Below, piece after piece: positions 9,359 to 20,800 of a DNA stretch of 57,492 bases. The stretch covers positions 461,419 through 518,910 of the forward strand of contig NW_019775647.1 of the NCBI RefSeq assembly GCF_001039355.2. Direction: 5' to 3'. Every line of letters starts with the position of its first letter. The stretch's first letter is position 1. The translations under genes were made by a program, and so were the position numbers. Source of the stretch: Lingula anatina. Its lineage: Eukaryota; Brachiopoda; Lingulata; Lingulida; Lingulidae. Below the pieces are notes generated by a model. The model was given only the letters and a program-made list of their open reading frames with translations. It made no database searches and was not told the origin of the DNA.

Positions 9359-12064
9359 TTGACTTCTGTAAGTGGAATACTACATGTTTTTACTATACTG
9401 ATTATCTTGAACTGAGGTAGACGCTGCCTTTGACGTAATTGTTTAGACACATCTTCGATCTAAAGTTCTTTTTTTAGACCGACTTCAACTTTTTGCCGCT
9501 GTTCATCGAAGGAATGATTTAAGTGGTTACATGTGTTATTGATATTTGATGTTGGTTGAATCATTTACCCACCTAATCAGCCTAAAAGCACAACATTGAG
9601 TAGTTTTAATTATTGCATTTACGCGATATTTTGCAATGAAAGTATGTTTAAACGGGGAACACGATAATCCTGTATATACAAGTATTACGGAAATAATAAA
9701 CTTGCAAATTCTCCTAATTCAAAACCCAACTTCAGTTTATGTCTCCTCTTCACTGGGAGAGTAAAAAACAGTCTCCAATAACCTTTTATCTTGTACAGAA
9801 AAAATAAGCACGCCAAACGGCTTAAAATGTTACGACTGATTGTCAGTTTACTTCTGTGCTGTTTATAAGTGTCGGTAAGTGAAGTAGGAGATATTACTTT
9901 TTATCCCTTCAAACACTAAACTTGTTATACAAAAAACAAAAATTAAAATAAGTTTAAACTGCCTAACTTCATGGACGGCCAGCTGCGGGAAGCCGGCTCT
10001 GCGATATTCGTCCAAGGACTTTGAGTACGAACAATTGGCCCACAGTGACTTAGATTGACATACATGAATGCACTAATGTCACTGCTGAATGTAAATATTC
10101 GTGTCAAGTTAATCCCTATACATGTATACTAAGGTGAGCTGGTTTGAAGATGTATAGAAAACAGAGAAAATTGCCGCATATAGGTTTGCTTCTCTTTCAT
10201 AAATTAAAGACGAACGTTCTGCATATCAACGTGTTTATTCTCACATATGTGTTTTAGGTATTTGTATTGGGAAGCTATCGCACATAACTTCGTTTCAAAC
10301 AGTGATGAACTACATGTTGCAACTTTACGTTACTATCTAGGTCATGCAGATAGTGCCATTATTGTGGAATGCAAAAATATAGTGTCGGTGTTAAAGCAGC
10401 CGATGAAATGTTGAAGGCTTGTCGCGCCGTCTACAGGAAATAATTGCAGTACGCGGTAGACGCACACGCTGTTAGGCACGTGATCTTTAACGAGCACCAC
10501 CTAATGCTAATTGTGTGTGAATTTGGTGACATTTGATGGCGTCTTTTCAATTTTATAGACATTTCTTTACATCTGTAGAAGTCACAGTGAAACAGTCGAT
10601 TTGAGGGGGTACCTCTTATAAATTTTACTAAATGGTATAAAATATGTATATTTTCACCACTATTTTGTATTTTTAACCATTAATCATGTTAGACACGGTA
10701 TCCGTAATAAAAAACATTATTTCTAACAGTTTACAGCTGTGAGGTGATCATTTGTAAATAAAAGTACATGGAAATGGGGGTGGGACAACCTTTTTGACCA
10801 ATGTTGTATATTCAAAATTATGTTAAACATTGATTTCTACGATTGCATTCTGCGAGCTAGAATATAAGAAGCAATCACGTCTTTCCGTTTAAGCGCAACA
10901 GCAGCAAACTGAAAGAGCAAAAAAAAAAAAAAAAAAAGGTCGGAAGTATTACCGAATCGAGTTAGATCAGTAGAGTTATAAATGATTTGTGTCTGTGAGC
11001 AGAGCTAAAAAAGAAGCAAAACACAAATGACCTTTATGGCACCAACTAAACCACGTGCCGTAATAACCAAAACGCTCGCGTGCTGCAAAGTTAGCTACAA
11101 ACATGAAGCTTGTCGTTTTCTTCAACTCAGATAAAAATTGGAGCGACTGTTACTGGGATATCCTGTTAATAGATCGTTTTACCTTATCTTAATTGATAAT
11201 CAGAGTACTTGAAGAAGGCATCCTTATCTTAATGGTTCACGCGAGGGGTTTTTGAAGGACACCAAGTATTTGCACAGGCGAGTTTTTTATTGGAATTGGA
11301 ATTTTTTCCAACACGTGTCAGCGGATTGACATTTACGACAACACTTGCCCCATACCTCTTGTTGACAAACGATGCGTCCAAGTGCACTCTTAGATCCGGA
11401 AGTAGTTTAAATGCACGCGGGAAATGACGCCGCCAAACGGCCCCACCCCATTGCTCTCAAAAAGATCCGAAACCTGATTGCGCAGTGGTGTTCTTTATTC
11501 AGGTGAGTTAATCATCATTATCTTCTGCTGATGCTTACCAACCTATTTCCGCAAACAAGTTAGACTAGATGTGACCGCGCTTTGTGTTTTCAGAACAGCT
11601 TAAAGCAATGCCTTGTCTGAACTCACTTTCAAGTGGATAGATAAAACGGCGTTTGACATGCGGTGAACTTCTTTACCATCGCTTTAGAGAGCAGGAAGCA
11701 TACTTCAAGGTTCCGATTCGCCATTTGAAAGAAAAGAAAGGCGATTCTTCCTGAGGGGAATTCTGTCTGTTGTAACGTGTTCAGTTGGAATACAATTTAG
11801 GTATGTAAAGCAACATGTACATTTTAAACTGATTTGTGTGTAAGTTGTTATTGGGGACTGGGGAAACAGGGAAGACGCAAAGGGCAATGACAGGCAGCAA
11901 AGGTGAGGGGGTAGTGTTAAATTAAAAGAAAAAAAAACTTATGTCAATCTACAGATAAGGTTTGGAAGTGGAGTCAGATGCATAATGATACATGATGCAG
12001 TATAACTTTAATCTAAAGTGGATTAAAACTCTCTATCAACAAAACGGCTCCGAATAAAACTGGC
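9359..12064. other. Non-coding, no gene seen; possible untranslated exon near 11.4 kb
   Basis: No supportable coding frame. Contains a poly(A) run at 10919-10937 and one copy of a degenerate dispersed repeat at 10492-10575 (see 54606). At 11390-11505 the GC content rises: an ETS-like ATCCGGAAGTAG, the GC-rich segment GACGCCGCCAAACGGCCCC, and then a consensus splice donor CAG|GTGAGT near 11500. This could be a promoter with a first non-coding exon, but nothing confirms it. Confidence 0.5.
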
Positions 12065-12116
12065 TGTGATAGTGTGTATGTGTGTGCGCGCGCATGTCCA
12101 CGCGTGTGTTGTGCAC

Positions 12117-12164
<48 letters not shown>
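12065..12164. repeat. Alternating GT/GC tract followed by (GA)22
   Basis: 12065-12117 is an imperfect alternating purine-pyrimidine stretch (GTGTGTATGTGTGTGCGCGC and more). 12121-12164 is a perfect (GA)22. Apparent open frames through it on both strands (Arg-Glu or Ser-Leu runs) come from the repeat. Confidence 0.95.
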
Positions 12165-12168
<4 letters not shown>

Positions 12169-14971
12169 GGTTTGTCAACATCGATCGTGAACGCAATGGC
12201 CAAAGAAAACATATTACTTTTTCCCGACAGGCAAATTTTCTTATCATAACAGTTGATTGTCACTCACTGTCAACTTATCTCCCTGTTTGTCTGTCACTGC
12301 CTGATGCAAGTCTTTTATAAACGGATGAGAAAATCATTATTACACGGGTGATTTAACTGGCATTCTGTATGAAAATCAAATCAAATCAGTGTGTCAGTGT
12401 ATTAAGAGTTGTCAATTAATATGCTGTCAATTTCAAACCGGGTATTTGGACGATGTATGTAACGGAATTCTTGTAACCGACGATCTGAATAGTCTGTACG
12501 TCGCGTTGTAAAATTAGGTGTCATCAATTACTGTCAAGTTATCTGGGTAAATGTGTCATGGTTGCAGACGACAAAACGTAATCATTTGAAGGTTTTGATT
12601 GCAATTCCGTGTCAATTGCTGTCAAATATCCCAGCTATGCCTTGCTTTGTCGCTGGTGAAGACTTTAACATGGCGCTTATTGCGATATTCTATAGCTCCG
12701 GAATACAATTGGAATTGGCGGTATATTTTGTTCATCAATGTCGCCTGTTAGTATCAAGTGATGAAGTTTTTACGTGAAGTAGACCAAATTTTCTTTTTAA
12801 GTTCAAAGTAATTGTGAGGCTTTATATGTCCCTGGACCGTTTTGTTACAGTAGAGCGTGGTAAACGGCATTTTTTTCATTATCGTTGATACAATTAATTG
12901 TTTGCATTCATTAAATTCACTACCAAAACATGTGCTTTGAAGCGCGTCTAAGATCGTTAGTGCTCTAAGTAGAAGCACCAGGAAAACATTAGTGCACCTA
13001 AACATTTTTGAATGAAACATTCAATTTCGTAGATACTATCTTCTTAATGATATTATATAATTTATAAAGACTTATGCCCCATTAGCCAATGTAGGGCACG
13101 TGCGCGAACATCATTAGAGATATGTCGGCAGGTGAAATGATATCTTTATTAGTATCCATAAAAATGCCGCCGTTAAAGAACCGTAGGGTTTATAAGCTGG
13201 TTCAGAGAGGGGTAAGAGAATAATGGCTCTCAAATCCCCTTCACTTAACTATAGATCATTAGTTTCAATTCGGACTGAAGATCAATAAGTTGTTACAAGG
13301 AAATTTGTCAGATATCGTAATGTATTTCTGGTAAAATGTAGCATGTATCAATGAACGAAGGGAATATAAATGTAGGGTTGCTTTTTGCTGACAATTTGGA
13401 GTTTCTTTTCCTTTGTGAATGCTTCTTTTACGGTGGCCGTCCTCATACTACAGTGTATCACGATTTACAGACAGCTGATGGTTTTCATTGTAGTTACGGG
13501 GGTTGGTATCTCAGGTGGTAATTTTTTTTTTTTTTTTTGAACCCCGGTCTCGTTTACCGTTGTATAGTTCTCTGAATAGAAAAAAAGTGAATTTTGTAGC
13601 TGTATTGACATTACCTGACCAATATTCTGTATCCAAACCATGTATAGACATACGAATCACTTTGAAGTCCCGAGGTGTGAGCCATCTCACAGTGGCTGAA
13701 CCAATATGTCTTGCACGGTGGAAGAAGTTGCTGTTGAGAATGTGCTTGAAGTTACACTTGTTTTTTACTATTATTCAAAACCAAGCGTCTTAAACTGTAC
13801 ATGTCTCTCTTCCCCACCCCCACCCCCACCCCAACCCCAAATAAAAGAGGGAAAAGAGGAAAGAAAACTGACATGATGACAGTAGCACTTATAGTTGATC
13901 TTTTTTTAACTTCAAGTAAACAGAAACAAACATTGAAGAATCTTTCCTCCTTTCCCTTTCCTTAAACCCATGAAATTTGCGTGACATAATAAGAAAAGAG
14001 TTAAAGTAATTTTCCCTGCACACTCCAAGTAATATATTTCACGAGAAATCTTGGGGCTATTTGGCTATTGCTAATACTTCTTTAGCTGGCTGATGTTTGA
14101 AACCGTTTTCAGGACGTAACACGCGTATTCCAGATACGGTTCATAGCTGCTTTTAGTTTTTTTCAGCAAATGACTTGCCAGCGTTATATCAAGGATAGCG
14201 AACCACTCGTTTTAACCTTCAACGTTTTTTTAAATCTAAAATATCTTGTTCTTGTATCGAAGCCTGCTGGTTTAAAATAGTTTTTCATGATCATTGGTGA
14301 CCATTATGAATTTAGGAAGTTCCAGTGAAATCGTAATGATTAGCCCAAATTATTGAAAAAATCCTAGTTGTTATCCAGTACATCAAAAATGATAAAAAAT
14401 GCATTATGGACGATAAATGAAGCATATGGCTTGTCGGGAAAGCAGTATGTTGCAGTCAACTTTTTGATAGCTATTTTGAATTTCAGTTTTTTCTTACATC
14501 TAAATAGAAAGGTGCGGTTTTAATAAACACTGTACACAAAGGTAAAGCGACCATGCTAGACTTGTTAATGCTAGACTTGTTGAAAATACTTGTATTTTCC
14601 CAATTACTTTGCAAGCAGCTTCTGATAGCTTATGCTATAAGGTATCTGGAAATGAAAAAAAAAAAAAAACGGGGGTGGGGTTCGTTTTTTTGGCCACCGG
14701 CCTAAATGGCACGTCTCAGCCCCCCTCGACTGTCAAGGTCTGCAGCCACGGTGGAAGTACGCAGCTGATATGGTTCTGTATGTTTAAGGGGTTGTTCGGT
14801 ACTGTGGCTAATTATTTTGAACACATCAAGGAAATCAACATGATGTCCGTTAATGATTGAACACACTGTGTTATGTGAGACAGATGAGGGCTTTACAAAG
14901 TGCCGAGAGATCACCCAAAGGTTGTTCTGACTGATGTACGTCTCTTGCGTCCAGGCTGTAGGCTGTTAAAA
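12165..14971. other. Non-coding, no gene seen
   Basis: No credible coding frame. Notable contents: four CTGTCAA motifs at 12267, 12424, 12531 and 12619; a T-run at about 13524-13538; a C-rich G-quadruplex-type tract at 13812-13838; and an A-run at about 14655-14669 followed by GGGGGTGGGG. Confidence 0.55.
13812..13838 (-). repeat. C-rich tract, G-quadruplex motif on the minus strand
   Basis: Runs of four to five C separated by single A (and one AA): CCCCACCCCCACCCCCACCCC then AACCCC. The minus strand therefore has five G-runs of four or five with one- or two-base loops, a textbook intramolecular quadruplex motif. Folding is inferred. Confidence 0.7.
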
Positions 14972-14972
14972 C

Positions 14973-15306
14973 ACGGTGCTTGCTTTATATATGGACATGG
15001 AGCAAACAGGAAATTGTGTTTTTTTAAACAAAATCGCCTGTTTTTTTTAGCCACATATGTAGCCTAAGTCACAGACAAAGTTCATCCGCGAACTAACAGA
15101 TCAGAGGATCAAACCTACTTTAAAGCTTGCCGTGTAATCCCTGCAGGGAATCTGTTCAATGTCTATTAGGAGTTTATGCGGCAAGCTTTCAAGTGGGTCA
15201 GCCATATTTGATACGCAGATCTGTTTGTAAGCGGATCATCTTGATCTGAATCCCCCTCCCTAAAAAAAACGGTGCTTGCTTTTTACGTGGACATGATGCA
15301 AATAGC
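14973..15306. mobile_element. MITE family B, copy 2, between direct repeats
   Basis: 15080-15236 has divergent inverted termini (left TTCATCCGCGAACTAACAGA with AAGCTTGCCG; right in reverse complement GATGATCCGCTTACAAACAG, then AAATATGGCTGACCCACTTG and AAGCTTGCCG), matching family B at 4.6 and 43.1 kb. The element is bracketed by imperfect direct repeats of about 38 bp: ACGGTGCTTGCTTTATATAT at 14973 and ACGGTGCTTGCTTTTTACGT at 15269, both continuing GGACATG..GCAAA. The direct repeats are far longer than a usual target duplication. Confidence 0.6.
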
Positions 15307-16955
15307 AACTAAATCAAATTGCAAGTTCTATAGCTATATGAAAACAAGCGTCAGAAGTGTATAATATAATAGAATGAACGAGTTTATCTTTAATAAGTTT
15401 AGACTTGTGAATTGTCTTCTGCGTGTTTATAATAACCTACCAAATCTGGTCTGTTATGAACAGTGTCGATGAACGCTTGTTCAAAAAGATGTTAATAACA
15501 TATGATATGGTATATATTTCTTGTATAGAACATGATATTGTTTACAAATATCTGTATATGTCCTGTACAATTTAAAATGAAAACAGACAAATGCTTGGTT
15601 TGAAAACATCCGTGTTTGCTTTTAGCAAATATAAAAAAACAGCAGTGCTGTATACTTTATAAGTACAATTTGCACTAGTTATTTGATCCCTCTCATTGCC
15701 CTTTCCAGAAAGGATTTACAGTATTACCCCTGAAATCACGGAAGGAATCGCATTCATCATAAAGTAAAAATGTTTTTTCCTTTAGAAAATGAATGTTTGT
15801 ATGTGAATTTTTTCTATCTAATGAGCAGCTCCCGACTACTGCCCTCCCCCGCTCCTCCCTCGCCGGATAGAAGTGGAACCGATGTTTTTTGTCTGACACA
15901 AAAAGGGTAGGGCAACGCTTCGAAGACGATAAATATCTAAACTAATTACGAAAACCATTTCTGTTTTTTATAACTAAATTCCAGTGATTGGTCTTAACTT
16001 TTAGCCCAATATTTTAGTTTACTCTGATAAAAGATGAATCAGCAGCAGTCCTTTTTACCATAATAAAGTAGCGACATATTTCAGCACACTTGCTTTTTGA
16101 AAGTGGACGACTATGAATATTATCTTGTACCGAAAGAGACCAACTTTTTGGTCAATGCGTCTGAACTACTTTTTGGACTGGAGATACGTTATGAAATGGC
16201 CCCCGGCTGGAAACACCTTCTTTCCAGATACCTTCATACTCGTTCCCTGTTATCATTTGTAAAAGATCAGTTAATCACCGGTCAGACAGATGGCAAAGCT
16301 TTATCTTGCTTTTTCATTCGTTCCGGCCGGACATTACGGGAATACCTATCTAGTGCAGCGTCGTAAACAGCCGCTTAAGAAAGGTAAAACTATTTCAGAA
16401 GCCTCCTCTATGCTGGTAAATACTTATTAATAGCCCGAAACAACTAGAAAGTTGTTAGACATTTAGAGTTTACATGACTTCCACGGAACCGATTATGTAA
16501 GAACGTCGTGCGCTGTTTGGCACAATAACTTTGGTCTGGTGCTTGTATTTATGAAAGGGATGTCATATTTATAGAATAAAGCTTTAGTTAACACGAGAAC
16601 AGCGCTCAGAGGTGTTAAAAATAACAAATCGTTTAAGGATATTTCGGAACTATTGGATTTCATGTCGCTGAGTGCTTTTCACATATCTTTGTTTCACAAA
16701 ATCGTGTTTGGTTCTTGATTATTCTTCGACAAGAGCTGAGGCAAGCCGTTTATACAAAACATATTATTTTCAAATGTGCTTAATAAGGCACAATGTAAAA
16801 AAGCTCTAGGCATGATGAAGGGATTTATGATTCAGAGATTAGAAATTGCTTATTCATAAATGCATATCACTACTCAGTCTAAGCATCATGTTAAGGTCTT
16901 TAAAGTGGAGAGAGCAAGGTAATATTATTGACGACCCAGACTTTATGAAAATGAC
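15307..16955. other. Non-coding, no gene seen
   Basis: AT-rich with only short open frames. The one at 16097-16366 (89 codons) has no family I recognise and no start or splice support. Confidence 0.55.
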
Positions 16956-16974
16956 CAGCAATAAGATGTTGTCA

Positions 16975-17250
16975 AATCGATCACTTTGTTTAAACTATAC
17001 CGTTTTTTATGCAAAAGGTAATTCGCCTGGACCCACGTTTTCGCGACTTTCCGATTTCTTGGCCAGGTGGTTGTTGCGGTGAACTGACATGCCTCTTCCG
17101 GGAATTAAACTCGTAACTTTGAGTAATTACCAATTTTTTGCAACCATGCACGTCACCGACTGCGCCGCGACCGGCACGCCCAGCCTGTGTGTTTCCTCTT
17201 ATGTATGTGAACATCTGTGTCCAAGACAGCGGAGTTACCACGGAGCGGCA
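16975..17250 (-). mobile_element. Degenerate SINE-like repeat, copy 1
   Basis: Shares two blocks with 17660-17890: AAACTATACCG(T/A)TTTTTATGC followed by AAAA(G/T)GTAATT, and CCAAGACAGCGGAGT(T/A)ACCACG. The second block, read on the minus strand as CGTGGTAACTCCGCTGTCTTGG, resembles the 5' half of a tRNA. This copy has an insertion between its tRNA-like halves and only a poor B box (GAGTTTAATTCCC on the minus strand). The overlapping short open frames are not genes. Confidence 0.4.
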
Positions 17251-17654
17251 GACGCTTCTTTGGCAGGCACCTGATCAAATGGAAACTTTCCACCTTGTCA
17301 CGGTCAGAAGCCGACACTTTCCTAGATAGATAATTTTTGTGACTTTGTTTTAGCTGAGATTTAGTTTGGCTTCACCCATAACGTTAAAGAGCACAATGGG
17401 ATCAAAGGCGGTTCACACCGGGTCGGTTTAAATTTCAGCAAGCCCCAGGGAATTTGGAATCGTTAAAAAAAGTTTAAATGTGTAAAGGCGGGTGCGCTTT
17501 CCATTCAGGTAATTGCGATGATGGGAATTTAGAGGAAAAAACTTATTTGGCAAATAGTTCCGCCGAGAAGATACCATTTCTTTCTGCTGTACGCGGTTTA
17601 CAGGTGGTTCGACGTAATGTTATAACGAGAAAGCTACTGAATCAATTCAAGTTT

Positions 17655-17890
17655 GGACCACTTATGCTAAACTATACCGATTTTTATGCAAAATGTAATT
17701 TGTACGGAACCACGAGAGTCCGCGCATCTGGGGAACTTATAGTAATCAAACACATTTTTTTTTAGAAATTATCTCTAGTAAATACGTTGCCTGTAACATT
17801 ATAGGATTTGAACCCACGTGTATGTATCTAGCTACACTGTATGCCCAAGACAGCGGAGTAACCACGAAGCCTTGTCACGATGAGGGCCAG
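17655..17890 (-). mobile_element. tRNA-derived SINE-like repeat, copy 2
   Basis: On the minus strand 17870-17803 reads CGTGGTTACTCCGCTGTCTT, then a spacer and GGGTTCAAATCC. The last is a perfect polymerase III B box (GGTTCAAATCC), and its distance from the degraded A-box region fits a tRNA. A downstream tail shares AAACTATACCGATTTTTATG with the copy at 17.0 kb. It is not an intact tRNA: the A box is imperfect and the acceptor stem does not pair. Confidence 0.45.
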
Positions 17891-20800
17891 TTTGGATGTA
17901 CATGTACATGTATAAATTTGTAATAGACATCGATAGTCCGGGTGCCGTGCAAATGCATTTCATCCCGCCCCAGTTCCCTCAGAAATCACAATTTGCAAAA
18001 CATAACGGAACAAAAGCGTGTGTTTGACACCTATTTTGTAATTGTGTGTCGCAGTAATCGATTGCATCATTCACTTTCCAGAATGTTTTTTTATGACACG
18101 TTGTAAATCAATCGATTGTAGGTTTATACCACATTGGTGTATATAATTTTGTTGAAAGCCAATACACTCTTAGAATTAAGAATGCATTATTAATAATCTC
18201 CGAGGACAATATTTATTTATACAGTATTAATATTAATGTTAATACGTACAAAGTATTAACGTTCGCGCTAAAGAAATCGACACCGTTCAATAACGTTTGA
18301 CGTCAGCAGACAAGTTAGGCCAGCATAACCATAATCATGTTTTGTATTGGCAATGAAAATATTAATATCAATTTATCTTGCCACCACATGTTGGATTGGA
18401 AAGCTATAGATAAGATGTAAATGCATGGAATAGTAAGAAGAAACAAGAAGTAACGGAGTTGAAAGCATATGGTCTACAAAAGAACGGTGGCCAGCCTCTG
18501 TATTTCCATTTTAGTCCAAATTTATTCAGGGGGTCTTCTGCCGAGCTGGTGACTGTGGTGACTGTGGTGACGACGGATGACGTAAGTCACTCTTGTTCAG
18601 AACGTGAACGGTGGTATAGCCTTAACTTTAAACAACGGATCGACATGACTGCAAGCGAAATGTAGATGGCTGAGTGATGTCAAGTGAATTATGATGGATC
18701 AGCTGTCATGGGTGACCCTCCTAGGCGTAGTGATGATTTCAACAGCGCGGTTTAGTTTATTTCATACAGAGGTGAGTGACCGTAACTGAAGGCCAGAATA
18801 CATTCATCCGGCATTGAAGTTCATGAGGTGTATCTATAGCTACAGTGTCTGTATACAGCATGCATACGGCAGCTAAATTCAGAGTTGTTAATTTCCATGA
18901 CAAAGTGGTTCTGATAGACCATGAAACATTGAAGTGGAAATTGGAAATAACTCCGAGTTTATCTGTTACAGTCTCATACATATGATTGCGTTAAAAAACT
19001 ATTATTGGGACTTTATAACGCATTCATGAATGAGAAATACCACCGGGCATGGACGCTATCATACGTTTTAAGAATGTCCACGCAGGCTTAGAACTTAGAT
19101 CAACGGTCAACTAAAAAATTGCGAGTTGTGAGCAGGGAGCCACGTACCACTCGCGAGAATTACTGCGGAATTCAATGAGGCAACCGGGGCTGATGGTAAG
19201 TTGCAATTAGCGGAATTGCACTCTGATATACTTTCCTCTACTTTGTCATCCCGTGGGCACAATTAATGCCATTTTGACAAACGTTGCCTTCTTTATGAAA
19301 AGCTTTTTCAAATCATCATTGCTTTGAAAAATCTTGTTCGCATCTGAAGAAGGAATACGTTTTCGCTTTTCACCGTCAGCCAATATCCTTAAAGTTGCGA
19401 CGCTTTTGTTACATTACACTGTGCCGATAATTACGATTAAACTCGATTTCGTAAGCAGTAATGATGCCAGATGTATCAAAAGATGGCAATTTTTCATTCA
19501 ATTGTTCACTCGCTTTCGAAATTGTATCCCAGACGTGCGTTTCCCTCTGGGTGGCGATAGATGTAATATCCGCATCTACGGTGAAGGAAATTGGTTTTCA
19601 TCAGCCCCGTGTCTTCCAAGCAGCATAAAGGTGATTGAATTAGCAAAACGTTTTGATCATTAAAGAGGCTTTAATAAGAATTATGAAAAGGCGGTAGGTT
19701 GAGTAGATCAGCTAATTTCTTACACCGTTGTTATTTTAGTTATTTCCATCAAACAGCATTGGGCGTTAGTGATATGTCCGTTTGTCTGTATTCCAAACCT
19801 AAGACTGTAAATGTACCCGTTGCCCTAAAATACGAGTCAGATCATGTTATTGAGGCGGGACCAGTACTCTAGATGTAATGAAATGGCACGTCAAATTGAG
19901 CAGACGTATGTAATTTGGTCAGATAAATGTGGAACAGATAACGTCTGTTGCTTTCGTTTTTTCTTTTTTTTCCCCGACAAATTGGCAATGGTAAGATCTC
20001 CTTCTCCCAAAACAATTTTTCTGTGAGAAATTTTTAATGATTTCTGTGATTAGACAAATGTGCGCCAGGCTTCATTTTACATCGTCTATGCTTCCCAGTG
20101 TTGGATGATGATGGGATTTACTGACACGTTTTTTTTTATCGGCGAGGCGGACGACATGACTAGGTTCGGTCGTATCATCTTCATGCAGTTAATGTACAGA
20201 CTCCACCTTCCAACAAGCAAACGCAATTCTTTCAAAGTTATGACTTCGCGATTCCCTTGATCGTGATTAAACAGCCTGTCGTCGTTGTCAACCACGGTAG
20301 CGTTAAGTGGCCGCGTTCTTCTCTCAGCGGAACAGTAGCTAGAGTTAATCAGACATCCAGGAGGTATAATCAATGACAGTGACGCTGGGGATGCTGGCTA
20401 GAAACTCTACACTAATTGGGCTTACTTAAGTGCCTGAATTGGCAGCCAGGTGACTTGTAATTTATTATTACTTCCTGGATGGCCCAATTTGACTTCTGTC
20501 GATGCCGACTGCGCGTCAAGCAATGATCTTTGTTTCCATATACCTGCATTATTATTGTTATTATTATTATTATTATCATTGTTTTTGTCTGCAAACCTGG
20601 CAAAAGTCATACATATCATCCTGTTCATTTTCTTTTCTCTCAGTGAAAACTTACACGCTAGACCGTAAGTGCATGTATTTATAGTTTTGATTTGTATTAT
20701 TTTGTACATTTATTTAATAAATCATTTTTTCTGGACAACGTATTTAGAAAATACGTTCTTCTATAAGCTCTCTTTGTCTGAAGCTCATTCAAACATATTT

